From contig VBFH01000023.1 in the NCBI GenBank assembly GCA_005883575.1, positions 62,001-126,000 of the forward strand: a stretch of 64,000 nucleotides of DNA, written 5' to 3'. Shown piece after piece: positions 50,893 to 58,701 of this stretch; position 1 is the stretch's first letter; every line of letters starts with the position of its first letter. The position numbers and the translations under genes were made by a program. Under the pieces are notes generated by a model. It was not told the origin of the DNA, did not search any database, and saw nothing but the letters and a program-made list of their open reading frames with translations. The stretch is from Chloroflexota bacterium (GTDB taxonomy: Bacteria; Chloroflexota; Dormibacteria; Dormibacterales; Dormibacteraceae).

Positions 50893-51957
50893 TCAGGCCG
50901 CGTGAGGCCAGACGTCGCTCACGAACACAATGTCCGATTCGGTTTCTGTGCCACTACCCAGGTCGTAGACGTAGCTCTTTCCGGTTCGGATCACCTGGTA
51001 GCCGGCCGGACAAACGTCGGCAGCCACGCAGGCGCGCTCACCCTGATACCAGACGTAGCCCGGGGCGAGGAAGACAGGATCCACGCGACCTTTGCTCAGC
51101 GGTCGCACGTGTCCGGTGGTCGTGTCGGCGACAAAGGTTTCGTGCAAGCCCTGCGCATCTCGCGTCTCATAGACGATGTCGCGCCCGTTCGCGGATGCAT
51201 GAGGCCTGATCCAGTTCACGCCGGGAAGAAATTGCGAGACGGTTCCAGCGCGCCACACCTGGACTCCATCGGCGCCCTGAAAAAACAGCGCGCTATCCAC
51301 CCAGGCCGACATCGGGCGGGCCTGCGTGTCGGAGTGCTCGACCAGGATACCGTCCGACGTCCACAGCCGGAAGCTCGTCACGTTGGCAATGCTGTCGACC
51401 AGCGAGATGTGGCTGCCGTCGGGTGAATACACCAGGCTGAAGTCCCATGTGTCCGCTATCGCGCAGAACTCGGTTTGGCAACCTACCGCCGGCCGCGCCG
51501 GAATCGGGCCACCGACGACGTGGTCCTGCCCGCCGCTCAAAAGATGCAGCGCCATCCCCGAGCCGGCTGGGAGCAGATAGGCGACGGTCTTTCCGTCCGG
51601 GCTCCATGCATAGGCCATCAGGTCGTTCGCCTTGAAGACGACGGTCGTCGGGGAACCGGCCAGAGGCGCGCGGAACACGCCACCTTGCGCGAGGTACGAC
51701 ACATCCGTCGCAGTCACGAACGCCGGCCACGAGATCATTCCCAGGTTGGAAACCGTCTTCGGGTGCTGGACGTCCGTGACGTCGCTGACCACGAAATCGT
51801 TGCCGCCACGAATGTTCACGAGCGCCAGGCACGGACTGGAAGGCGAGACGCATTGGGTGCTTGGCGATGGGTTGGCTGACGCACCCCCGGTCGGACCCGG
51901 GTTGGCGGGGCCGCAGGCCGCTGCCAGCAGCGCGGTGATGACGAGCAATCGCTTCAT
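50893..51957 (-). CDS. Lipoprotein with WD40/TolB-like beta-propeller (copy B)
   Basis: The 354-residue paralogue begins MKRLLVITALLAAACGPANP, a clear lipoprotein signal. It has a Ser/Pro linker and repeats YAWSPDGKTVAYLLP, FSLVYSPDGSHISLVD and IRPHASANGRDIVYETRD. Paired cysteines in CQTEFCAI and ACVAADVCPAG are shared with copy A. It should sit at the outer face of the membrane. No partner gene indicates its ligand. Confidence 0.85.
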   Translation of the reverse strand: MKRLLVITALLAAACGPANPGPTGGASANPSPSTQCVSPSSPCLALVNIRGGNDFVVSDVTDVQHPKTVSNLGMISWPAFVTATDVSYLAQGGVFRAPLAGSPTTVVFKANDLMAYAWSPDGKTVAYLLPAGSGMALHLLSGGQDHVVGGPIPARPAVGCQTEFCAIADTWDFSLVYSPDGSHISLVDSIANVTSFRLWTSDGILVEHSDTQARPMSAWVDSALFFQGADGVQVWRAGTVSQFLPGVNWIRPHASANGRDIVYETRDAQGLHETFVADTTTGHVRPLSKGRVDPVFLAPGYVWYQGERACVAADVCPAGYQVIRTGKSYVYDLGSGTETESDIVFVSDVWPHAA

Positions 51958-52015
51958 GACGCTCTCATGTCTCTTTGCAGCGGTAACGGCCCCATTCCCA
52001 GTTCGTTACGCCGAT

Positions 52016-52549
52016 CTAGACGGAGTGAAAGATCGGGCGTCCGTTCACGCATTCCCATTGATATGGGCCGGTGACGAGTCCAGACCCCCCTCCCGCCGTC
52101 TGACCAGTGGCCGGACAATCGATCAGGCGCTGGGTGAGCTCGAAGCCCGCCAGCAGAAGGGCGACCGCCAGCGCGGCCGCAAGGAGGCCCCCCAAACGCG
52201 CCGGCCTGGACCTGGCCGTTCGAACCGTCCGGTTCAGCGCGACCGTGACCAGGATTCCGGCGCTGACCAGTGGTAGGCCGATCGTAAAGGCGGCCAGAAA
52301 GCCCATGACCAGGAGTCCCGCGGCGGCGGCCGCGCGCAGAAGCACGCGAATGGTCTCGATCTCCTGCCGCGGCAGCATGGCGACCGCGATGAGCGCCGCC
52401 ATCACCGCCAGGTAACCGGCGACGAAGCGCGGGATGTAGGGCTGGGCCGACGGCCCCTGGGCGTTGATCAATCCGACGTAGACGACATCGGCGACGAGCA
52501 CGATGACGAAGGCCACCGACGAGCTGATCAGCACCGACCGCCGTTCCAT
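52016..52549 (-). CDS. Four-helix membrane protein of unknown function
   Basis: The 177-residue protein has four or five helices: VLISSSVAFVIVLVADVVYVGLI, FVAGYLAVMAALIAVAML, RAAAAAGLLVMGFLAAFTIGLPLVSAGILVTVAL and LGGLLAAALAVALLLAGF. It ends in a short outer loop with two cysteines (LIDCPATG, YQWECVNG) that could form a disulfide. I do not recognise the family. It diverges from the citrate synthase genes. Confidence 0.6.
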   Translation of the reverse strand: MERRSVLISSSVAFVIVLVADVVYVGLINAQGPSAQPYIPRFVAGYLAVMAALIAVAMLPRQEIETIRVLLRAAAAAGLLVMGFLAAFTIGLPLVSAGILVTVALNRTVRTARSRPARLGGLLAAALAVALLLAGFELTQRLIDCPATGQTAGGGSGLVTGPYQWECVNGRPIFHSV

Positions 52550-52586
52550 TCGACCGAACTCTAAACCGGTGGAAAATCGGCTCTAT

Positions 52587-52598
52587 CTACACTTAATC
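52587..52598 (+). promoter_or_regulatory. CTACACTTAATC promoter motif before citrate synthase
   Basis: The same 12 bases occur at 57304-57315 before lpd. TACACT (or CTTAAT) would serve as a -10 box, putting the transcript start at or next to the GTG start 17 bases after the motif begins, so a leaderless mRNA is likely. No good -35 match is visible. Confidence 0.5.
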
Positions 52599-52603
52599 TC
52601 GAA

Positions 52604-53722
52604 GTGGGGGAGTTCAGCCCCGGGCTGGAAGGGGTGGTTGCCGCCGAGACCGCCGTCAGCGAGGTTGACGGCGCCAACGGCCGTCTGATCTATCGCGGCG
52701 GATACCTCATCGAGGACCTCATTCCGGTCACAAGTTACGAAGAAGCCGCGTTCTTGCTCTGGCACGGTGAGCTGCCAAACGAGAAGGAGCTCGACGCTCT
52801 GCGTCAACAGATGTCGCGGGCTCGCCGACTCAAGGATTCCGCCCGCAAGACGCTCATGGCAATGGAGCCGTCCACCGATCCCATGGACGTCCTGCGCACG
52901 GTCGTCTCGGCGCAGGGCGCAAGCCAGGCTCTCACCAAACCGACCCTTGACGAGGCCGTCGCGCTCACAGCGGTCTTCCCCACCATCGTCGGTGCCGCGT
53001 ATAGACGCCGGCAAGGCAAGGATCCCCTCCAGCCTCGCGACGACCTCGGCCACGCGGCCAACCTCCTGTGGTCGCTGGAGGGAAGGGAGCCGGAACCCCA
53101 GAAAGTCCACTGGGTGGACACGTACCTCGTCCTGCTCGCGGACCACGGGCTGAACGCCTCCACATTCGCCGCTCGCGTTGTCGCGTCCACCGGAAGCGAC
53201 CTCACATCGTGCATCGTCGGGGCGATCGCGGCACTGAAAGGTCCCGCGCACGGCGGCGCGACGCTGGCGGCGCGCAACATGCTGGACAAGATCGGGTCGG
53301 CGGAGAACGCCGAGAGATGGTTGACCGACGCCCATGCAAAGCACGAACGCTTCTCCGGGTTCGGACACCGGGTCTACCGCACATACGACCCGCGGGCGAA
53401 GATCCTCCGCGAGATGGCGAAGACAGCCGCGCCCGACCTGCACCGCACGGCGGCACGCACCGAAGAGGTCGCCCTGAAGATCCTCCACGACGCCCACCCG
53501 GAGCGCCCGAACGCGACCAACGTCGACTTCTGGGCCTCGGTGGTTCTGACCGGCGCCGGTATTCCGAAAGAACTTTTCACGACGATCTTCGCCACGTCCC
53601 GTGTCTCGGGCTGGACGGCGCACGTGCTCGAGTCGCTGTCCGACCTTCGCATCATCCGGCCGGCCTCGCGCTGGATCGGCCCCGAGCCCGGAAGGAAGCC
53701 GCTGCAGCTCGCCAAGCGATGA
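52604..53722 (+). CDS. Citrate synthase / 2-methylcitrate synthase family enzyme (copy 1)
   Basis: The 372-residue short-type (Gram-positive/archaeal) citrate synthase condenses oxaloacetate with acetyl- or propionyl-CoA. PGLEGVVAAETAVSEVDGANGRLIYRGGYLIEDL is the family start, with catalytic His in LKGPAHGGATLAA and GFGHRVYRTYDPRAKIL, and Asp in ATNVDFWASVVL. GTG 52604 follows a promoter-like motif. The second copy overlaps its stop (ATGA). Nearby branched-chain oxoacid dehydrogenase could provide propionyl-CoA-yielding flux, so either acyl-CoA is possible. Confidence 0.93.
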   Translation: MGEFSPGLEGVVAAETAVSEVDGANGRLIYRGGYLIEDLIPVTSYEEAAFLLWHGELPNEKELDALRQQMSRARRLKDSARKTLMAMEPSTDPMDVLRTVVSAQGASQALTKPTLDEAVALTAVFPTIVGAAYRRRQGKDPLQPRDDLGHAANLLWSLEGREPEPQKVHWVDTYLVLLADHGLNASTFAARVVASTGSDLTSCIVGAIAALKGPAHGGATLAARNMLDKIGSAENAERWLTDAHAKHERFSGFGHRVYRTYDPRAKILREMAKTAAPDLHRTAARTEEVALKILHDAHPERPNATNVDFWASVVLTGAGIPKELFTTIFATSRVSGWTAHVLESLSDLRIIRPASRWIGPEPGRKPLQLAKR

Positions 53723-54843
53723 GCGGCAACAGCGCGTACGTGCCGGGCCTCGAGGGAATCATCGGTGCCCAGACGGCGATCTCGATGGTCGACGGCGCCA
53801 ACGGCCGCCTCGTCTATCAGGGCTACGTGATCGCCGACCTTGCTCAGGAGATGTCTTTTGAAGAGGTCGCGTTCCTGCTCTGGGAAGGCCGCCTGCCGAC
53901 CCGAGCAGAGCTCGGCGCGCTGTCGGCCGAGCTTGCGAGCTCGCGTCAGCTGACCCAGGCCGCGACGGTCGCGCTCGAGGCCCTGCCCGCCGACACCGAC
54001 CCGATGGACGTCCTCAGGAGCGTGGTCTCTGTGCAGGGAGTCGAGCACCGGCTCGCCAGGCCCTCCCGCCCGCTTGCGATCCACGCCACGGCGTCATTCC
54101 CGACCATCCTCGCGACCTTTCACCGCAAACGGATGGGACTCGAGCCGGTCAAGCCGAGGCGAGACCTGGGGCATGCGGCGAACTACCTCTACATGATGAA
54201 CGGCGAGGAGTCGAGCCCAGAGATCGTCCGTGCCCTCAACACCTATCTCGTCCTGCTTGCGGATCACGGCATGAACGCCTCGACCTTTACGGCTCGGGTC
54301 ATCGCCTCCACCGAGTCGGATCTGACGTCGTGCCTGGTCGGGGCCATCGGCGCGCTGAAAGGGCCGGCGCACGGAGGTGCGCCCTCCGCGGTCATCGAGC
54401 AGCTGGAGGAGATCGGCGCCGCTCCCGACGCCGAGGCATGGATGCGCGCCGCGCGCAATCGGAAGGTCAAGTTCATGGGCTTCGGCCACCGCATCTACCG
54501 CGTCTACGATCCGCGGGCCAAGATCCTCAAGGAGATGTGTGAGCGGATGAATCCGCAGTTCTTCGCCCTCGCCTCCAAGGTGGAGGAAATCGCGCTCACA
54601 ATCCTGCACGAGGAGCATCCCGAGCGGCCGCAGTCGACCAACGTCGAGTTCTACTCGGCGGGCGTCCTTCAGGCGATCGGACTGCCCAAGGAGTTCTTCT
54701 CCCCGACCTTCGCCGCTTCCCGAGTCGCCGGTTGGAGCGCTCATGTGCTCGAACAGGCAGCCCACAACCGCATAATCCGGCCGCAATCGGAATACATCGG
54801 ACCGGAGCCGCGGAAGCCAGTGCCCCTCGCCGAGCGCGGCTGA
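53719..54843 (+). CDS. Citrate synthase family enzyme (copy 2), catalytic Asp replaced by Glu
   Basis: The 374-residue paralogue starts at ATG 53719 inside copy 1's stop. Residues match copy 1 closely (YVPGLEGIIGAQTAISMVDGANG, LKGPAHGGAPSAVIEQLEE, GFGHRIYRVYDPRAKIL). At the position of the catalytic aspartate the sequence is STNVEFYSAGVLQAIG. A Glu here usually lowers classic citrate synthase activity, so this copy may prefer another acyl-CoA or form a mixed oligomer with copy 1. Overlap implies co-translation at similar amounts. Confidence 0.92.
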   Translation: MSGNSAYVPGLEGIIGAQTAISMVDGANGRLVYQGYVIADLAQEMSFEEVAFLLWEGRLPTRAELGALSAELASSRQLTQAATVALEALPADTDPMDVLRSVVSVQGVEHRLARPSRPLAIHATASFPTILATFHRKRMGLEPVKPRRDLGHAANYLYMMNGEESSPEIVRALNTYLVLLADHGMNASTFTARVIASTESDLTSCLVGAIGALKGPAHGGAPSAVIEQLEEIGAAPDAEAWMRAARNRKVKFMGFGHRIYRVYDPRAKILKEMCERMNPQFFALASKVEEIALTILHEEHPERPQSTNVEFYSAGVLQAIGLPKEFFSPTFAASRVAGWSAHVLEQAAHNRIIRPQSEYIGPEPRKPVPLAERG

Positions 54844-55985
54844 CAGGCCGCGGGCTCGACGGTCCCGCCTGGCGCAACCTGGGTGCCGTCGGCCTGGCCT
54901 GGTTCCTGCTCATCGCGATCGGGCTGACCGGTTGGTACGTGGTCGTGCTTCCGCTGCGCGGCGAGATTCTCAACAACGACCTGATCACGGCGTACATCGC
55001 GGCCGGCATCGGCCGGGCCCACGGTTGGAGCCACATCTACTCGCTGGCGCTGGAACACGACATGTTCGTGCAGCTCCGGCCGCATGCAGTTTTCCAGGAC
55101 GGGGCGTGGTATGCGACCCCTCCCGTCTACGCCTGGCTGGTCCTCCCATTGACCTTGCTGAGCCCCGCCGCGGCCGTGTACGTCTGGCTCGCGCTTCTGG
55201 GCGTCGCCCTCACCGCCGCCTGGTGGATTGCAGCGCCCGAGGGCGGACGGACCCGCTGGCTGTGGCTCCTGGGCGCGCTCGCCTGGTACCCCGTGCTCTA
55301 CAGCCTGGAGTTCGTCCAGCCGGCCCTCCTTGTGCTGCTGATCGCGGCCGCGAGCTGGAAGCTGGCCGATTTGCGAAAGCCGTACCTCGCAGGTGCGGTG
55401 CTTGGGCTTTCGGTCATCAAGCCACAGCTCGTGCTGCTGATTCCGCTCGTGCTTCTCGCGGCCGGGAGGTGGCGAGTCGTCTTGCCATGGGCTTTGATCG
55501 GAGCGGCGCTGGCGCTGCTCTCGTTGATTTCGCTTGGCGCCGATGGGCTGGGCGACTACCGGATCACTCTGGCCCACGAAAGCCAGGTCGCGAACAACCG
55601 CTACTTCACCCTCGCCTACCTCCTCGGTCCCGGCCTGCTGAGCTACGCGGTTCCGGCGCTCGCCGTCCTGGTCACGATGGCGGGCGCGTACCTGAATCGG
55701 CGTGAGAGCTATGGCCGGCTCTTTGCGCTGGGCATCGTTGCCAGCACGCTGACACCGACGTACTGGCACCTCCAGGACTTCACGATCCTCGTCCTTGCCG
55801 GCTGGCTCTTCTGGCGCGAACAACCGCCTGCCTGGCAGCGCGCCTGGCTCTTGGTGGTGGTGATCGCGGGCGAGTTCGCATGGCCCTTGACGCCGCTGCC
55901 GATGCTCGTTGGGATCGCGGTGTGGTTTGCCTTCCTCGTGGCGCCTTCGCGCACCCCCGTTTCTGAAAGAGCGCTCGCGACCTGA
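54840..55985 (+). CDS. GT87/DUF2029-like polytopic membrane glycosyltransferase (copy 1)
   Basis: About 381 residues with ten or more helices. AHGWSHIYSLALEHDMF and ATPPVYAWLVLPLTLLSP match the early loop of GT-C mannosyltransferases of the DUF2029 family, and VIKPQLVLLIPLVLLAAGRW is shared with two paralogues at 62132 and 63313. They use polyprenyl-phosphate sugars on the outer membrane face. The first standard start after the citrate synthase lies past the first helix. CTG 54840, overlapping the stop (CTGA), gives LTGRGLDGPAWRNLG before helix 1. A TTG at 54732 would overlap the previous gene by 112 bases. Confidence 0.8.
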   Translation: MTGRGLDGPAWRNLGAVGLAWFLLIAIGLTGWYVVVLPLRGEILNNDLITAYIAAGIGRAHGWSHIYSLALEHDMFVQLRPHAVFQDGAWYATPPVYAWLVLPLTLLSPAAAVYVWLALLGVALTAAWWIAAPEGGRTRWLWLLGALAWYPVLYSLEFVQPALLVLLIAAASWKLADLRKPYLAGAVLGLSVIKPQLVLLIPLVLLAAGRWRVVLPWALIGAALALLSLISLGADGLGDYRITLAHESQVANNRYFTLAYLLGPGLLSYAVPALAVLVTMAGAYLNRRESYGRLFALGIVASTLTPTYWHLQDFTILVLAGWLFWREQPPAWQRAWLLVVVIAGEFAWPLTPLPMLVGIAVWFAFLVAPSRTPVSERALAT

Positions 55986-55989
55986 TCCC

Positions 55990-57297
55990 GTGACGGCCGC
56001 TGATGTCCGCGTTCCACATGCGCGTCTGGTCGTGGTCGCCGCAGCCGCGCTCGTATGCGCCATCCTCTTGTGGCTGACGGGCTCCTTCACCTTCTATTTC
56101 GACGAGTGGACCTTCATCACCACCGCGCCCGATTGGACCTTCTGGACGTACTTCGAGCCGCACAACGAGCACCCTTCGATGCTGCTGCGCCTCTCCTATA
56201 CCCTCCTTCTCAACACGGTCGGCCTCCGCGCGTACACGCCGTACATGGCCGTCCTCCTCCTGGCCCACTGCGCCAACGTCGTGCTCTTGTTCGAGCTGGT
56301 CCGCCGGCGCGCGGGCGACCTCGTCGCGATGGCGGCGGCTTTCATCCTTCTCGTGCTGGGGGCCGGATGGGAGGACATCCTCTGGGCGTTCCAGATCGGC
56401 TGGCTGGCCTCGATCGCTTTCGGGCTCGGCGCGATGCTCGCGCTCGGCCGGCGGCCTGCTGGGGCCGCCGCCTTGATCGCGGTTTCGCTTGCGTTCTCAG
56501 GCATCGGCATGGTGTTTACGGTCGCCGCCGCGGTCGAGCTCTTGCTGACGCGAGGCCGCCGTCGGGACCTGCTGTGGCTTGTGCCGCCGGCCGTCGCGCT
56601 GGCCGCCTGGTACCTCGGATTCGGGCGCTTCGGGACGCACCCAGATCCCCAACCGACCGCGGCCAACCTGCTGATCGACCCTCTGTACGCGGTCTGGGGT
56701 CTGTCCCAGGGGGTCGCCGGTCTGCTCGGAGCAGGGGGCTGGATCGGCTACCCCCTGCTGGCGCTGGCCCTCCTGGTGATGGCCTGGCGATGGCGCCGGC
56801 ATGGCCTGGACGGGTTCACGGCCGGCGTCGCCGCTGGCTTGCTCGCCTTCTACCTGGTCGCCGGGCTGACCCGCGCGCAGCTCGGATGGCAGCAGTCAGG
56901 GGCTTCGCGCTACGTGTACGTCGCCGCCGTGCTGTGGCTGGTCCTGCTCGGCGACGCCGCCCGGCACCTGCCGTGGCGAGGCACCTGGCGCCCGGCGCTC
57001 GTCGCATGCGTGTTCCTCGCCTGTTTCAACAGCGCCGTGCTCCTGGTCGAGTACACGAGCGCGAAAACGGTCCAGATGCAGCGGGCCGTGGCCGACTTGC
57101 AGGCGCTGGCCGCCGAGCGCAACGATCCATGCCTCGACCCTACCAGCGACGCCGATGTGCTGATCACGCCAGGCATCACGCCGCCGGCGTACTACCGGGC
57201 GGTCGACCGCTATGGCGACCCGGCGGCGGGAATTCCGGTGCGCGATCGAGCCGACTTCGAGGCTGCGCGCGGCCACCTGCGGAAAGCCAACTGCTGA
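55990..57297 (+). CDS. GT-C-type polytopic membrane protein
   Basis: The 435-residue protein (GTG 55990) has about eleven helices. The first extracytoplasmic loop reads FTFYFDEWTFITTAPDWTFW, with the DE acidic pair characteristic of GT-C lipid-phosphate-sugar transferases (ArnT/PMT-like). FEPHNEHPSMLLRLSY and EDILWAFQIGWLASIAFGLG follow. A soluble C-terminal tail of about 70 residues has two cysteines. The acceptor is unknown. It starts four bases after the previous stop and belongs to the same operon as the GT87-like gene. Confidence 0.78.
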   Translation: MTAADVRVPHARLVVVAAAALVCAILLWLTGSFTFYFDEWTFITTAPDWTFWTYFEPHNEHPSMLLRLSYTLLLNTVGLRAYTPYMAVLLLAHCANVVLLFELVRRRAGDLVAMAAAFILLVLGAGWEDILWAFQIGWLASIAFGLGAMLALGRRPAGAAALIAVSLAFSGIGMVFTVAAAVELLLTRGRRRDLLWLVPPAVALAAWYLGFGRFGTHPDPQPTAANLLIDPLYAVWGLSQGVAGLLGAGGWIGYPLLALALLVMAWRWRRHGLDGFTAGVAAGLLAFYLVAGLTRAQLGWQQSGASRYVYVAAVLWLVLLGDAARHLPWRGTWRPALVACVFLACFNSAVLLVEYTSAKTVQMQRAVADLQALAAERNDPCLDPTSDADVLITPGITPPAYYRAVDRYGDPAAGIPVRDRADFEAARGHLRKANC

Positions 57298-57303
57298 CCG
57301 TCC

Positions 57304-57315
57304 CTACACTTAATC
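57304..57315 (+). promoter_or_regulatory. CTACACTTAATC promoter motif before lpd
   Basis: Identical to 52587-52598. It begins seven bases after the previous stop and 15 bases before the lpd GTG, so the lpd-E1-E2 operon probably has its own, nearly leaderless promoter. Confidence 0.5.
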
Positions 57316-57318
57316 CAA

Positions 57319-58695
57319 GTGCCTGATTTCGATTTTGACGTCGCCATCCTGGGTGGTGGGATGGGGGGCTATCCAGCCGCCATCCGCGCCTCTCAACTCG
57401 GTCTCAAGGTAGCCCTCGTTGAGGCGGCCAAGCTCGGCGGCACGTGCCTCCATGTCGGCTGCATCCCGACCAAGGCGCTGCTCGAGTCCTCCGAGCTCTA
57501 TCACCGCGTCGCCGCCCGAGGAATCGAGTTCGGCCTGAAGGCCGAGGTGGTCGGCTACGACTACCCCCGTATCGCCGAGCGCCGCGACGCCGTCGTCGGA
57601 CAGCTGTACAAGGGCGTTCAGTACCTCATGAAGAAGAACAAGATCGAGGTAGTCCAGGCGAGGGGCCGCCTGCGCGACCGCAACACGATCGAGGCAAACG
57701 GAAAGCTGGTCCAGGCCAAAAACCTCATCGTCGCCACCGGTTCGGTCGTCAAGACGCTGCCCGGCCTGGATCTTGACGGCCAGTTCATCGTTTCGTCCGA
57801 CAACGCCGTGGTGGCGAAGACCGTTCCGGAGTCGATCTGCATCATCGGCGCGGGCGCTGTCGGTGTCGAGTTCGCCACCCTCTATAACCAGCTGGGCGTG
57901 AAGGTCACCCTGCTCGAGGCCCTCGACAGACTGGTCCCGCTCGAGGACGAAGACGTCTCCAAGGAGCTGCTGTCGGCGTTCAAGAAGGCAGGCATCGATT
58001 GCCGTCTCGGCGTCAAGGTGAAGGGCGCGAAGAAAGCCCGCGACGGCGTCAGCGTCGAGACCGATCAGGGCGAGGTATGGGCGAAGCAGCTGCTCGTCGC
58101 GGTGGGTCGGGCGGCCGTCTCCAAAGACCTCGGCCTGGAGCAGGTTGGGGTGCAGACGCAGCCGAACGGTTTCATCAAGGTCGACGAGTGGATGCGCACC
58201 TCGGTCGACTCAATCCACGCCATCGGTGACGTGGTCGGTGGCTTTCTCCTCGCCCACGCCGCCTCGCACGAAGGCATCACCGCGGTCGAGGACATCGCGG
58301 GCCAGCGCGTGGCGCCGATGGAGCAAAACCTGGTCACCCGCTGCACGTACTCGCATCCGCAAATCGCGTCCGTGGGAATGACGGAGAAGGAGGCACGCGA
58401 CTCCGGTCGTGAGGTGAAGGTCGGCAAGTTCCCCTTCTCGGCGATCGGGCGGGCCCAGATTCACGGCGAGACGGGCGGTTTCGTGAAGATCGTGGCCGAC
58501 ACCAAGACAGGCCAGCTCCTTGGCACCCACATCGTCGGCGACAGCGCCACCGAGCTGATCGCGGAGCCCGCGCTGACCCAGCTCTTTCAGGGCGACGCCT
58601 GGGAGCTAGGCCGCAACGTCCATCCTCACCCGACGTTGAGCGAGGCGGTGATGGAGGCGGCGATGGCGGTGGACGGCCGCGCCATCCACTTCTAG
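57319..58695 (+). CDS. lpdA: Dihydrolipoamide dehydrogenase (E3)
   Basis: The 458-residue flavoenzyme reoxidises lipoamide with NAD. FAD motif AILGGGMGGYPAAIRASQLG, redox disulfide in GGTCLHVGCIPTKALL, NAD motif CIIGAGAVGVEFATLYNQLG, second FAD contact DSIHAIGDVVGGFLLAHAAS, and the His-Glu pair in HPHPTLSEAVMEAA are all present. It is followed by E1 and E2 genes, so it serves the 2-oxoacid dehydrogenase encoded here. Confidence 0.96.
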   Translation: MPDFDFDVAILGGGMGGYPAAIRASQLGLKVALVEAAKLGGTCLHVGCIPTKALLESSELYHRVAARGIEFGLKAEVVGYDYPRIAERRDAVVGQLYKGVQYLMKKNKIEVVQARGRLRDRNTIEANGKLVQAKNLIVATGSVVKTLPGLDLDGQFIVSSDNAVVAKTVPESICIIGAGAVGVEFATLYNQLGVKVTLLEALDRLVPLEDEDVSKELLSAFKKAGIDCRLGVKVKGAKKARDGVSVETDQGEVWAKQLLVAVGRAAVSKDLGLEQVGVQTQPNGFIKVDEWMRTSVDSIHAIGDVVGGFLLAHAASHEGITAVEDIAGQRVAPMEQNLVTRCTYSHPQIASVGMTEKEARDSGREVKVGKFPFSAIGRAQIHGETGGFVKIVADTKTGQLLGTHIVGDSATELIAEPALTQLFQGDAWELGRNVHPHPTLSEAVMEAAMAVDGRAIHF

Positions 58696-58701
58696 CCCGA
58701 G

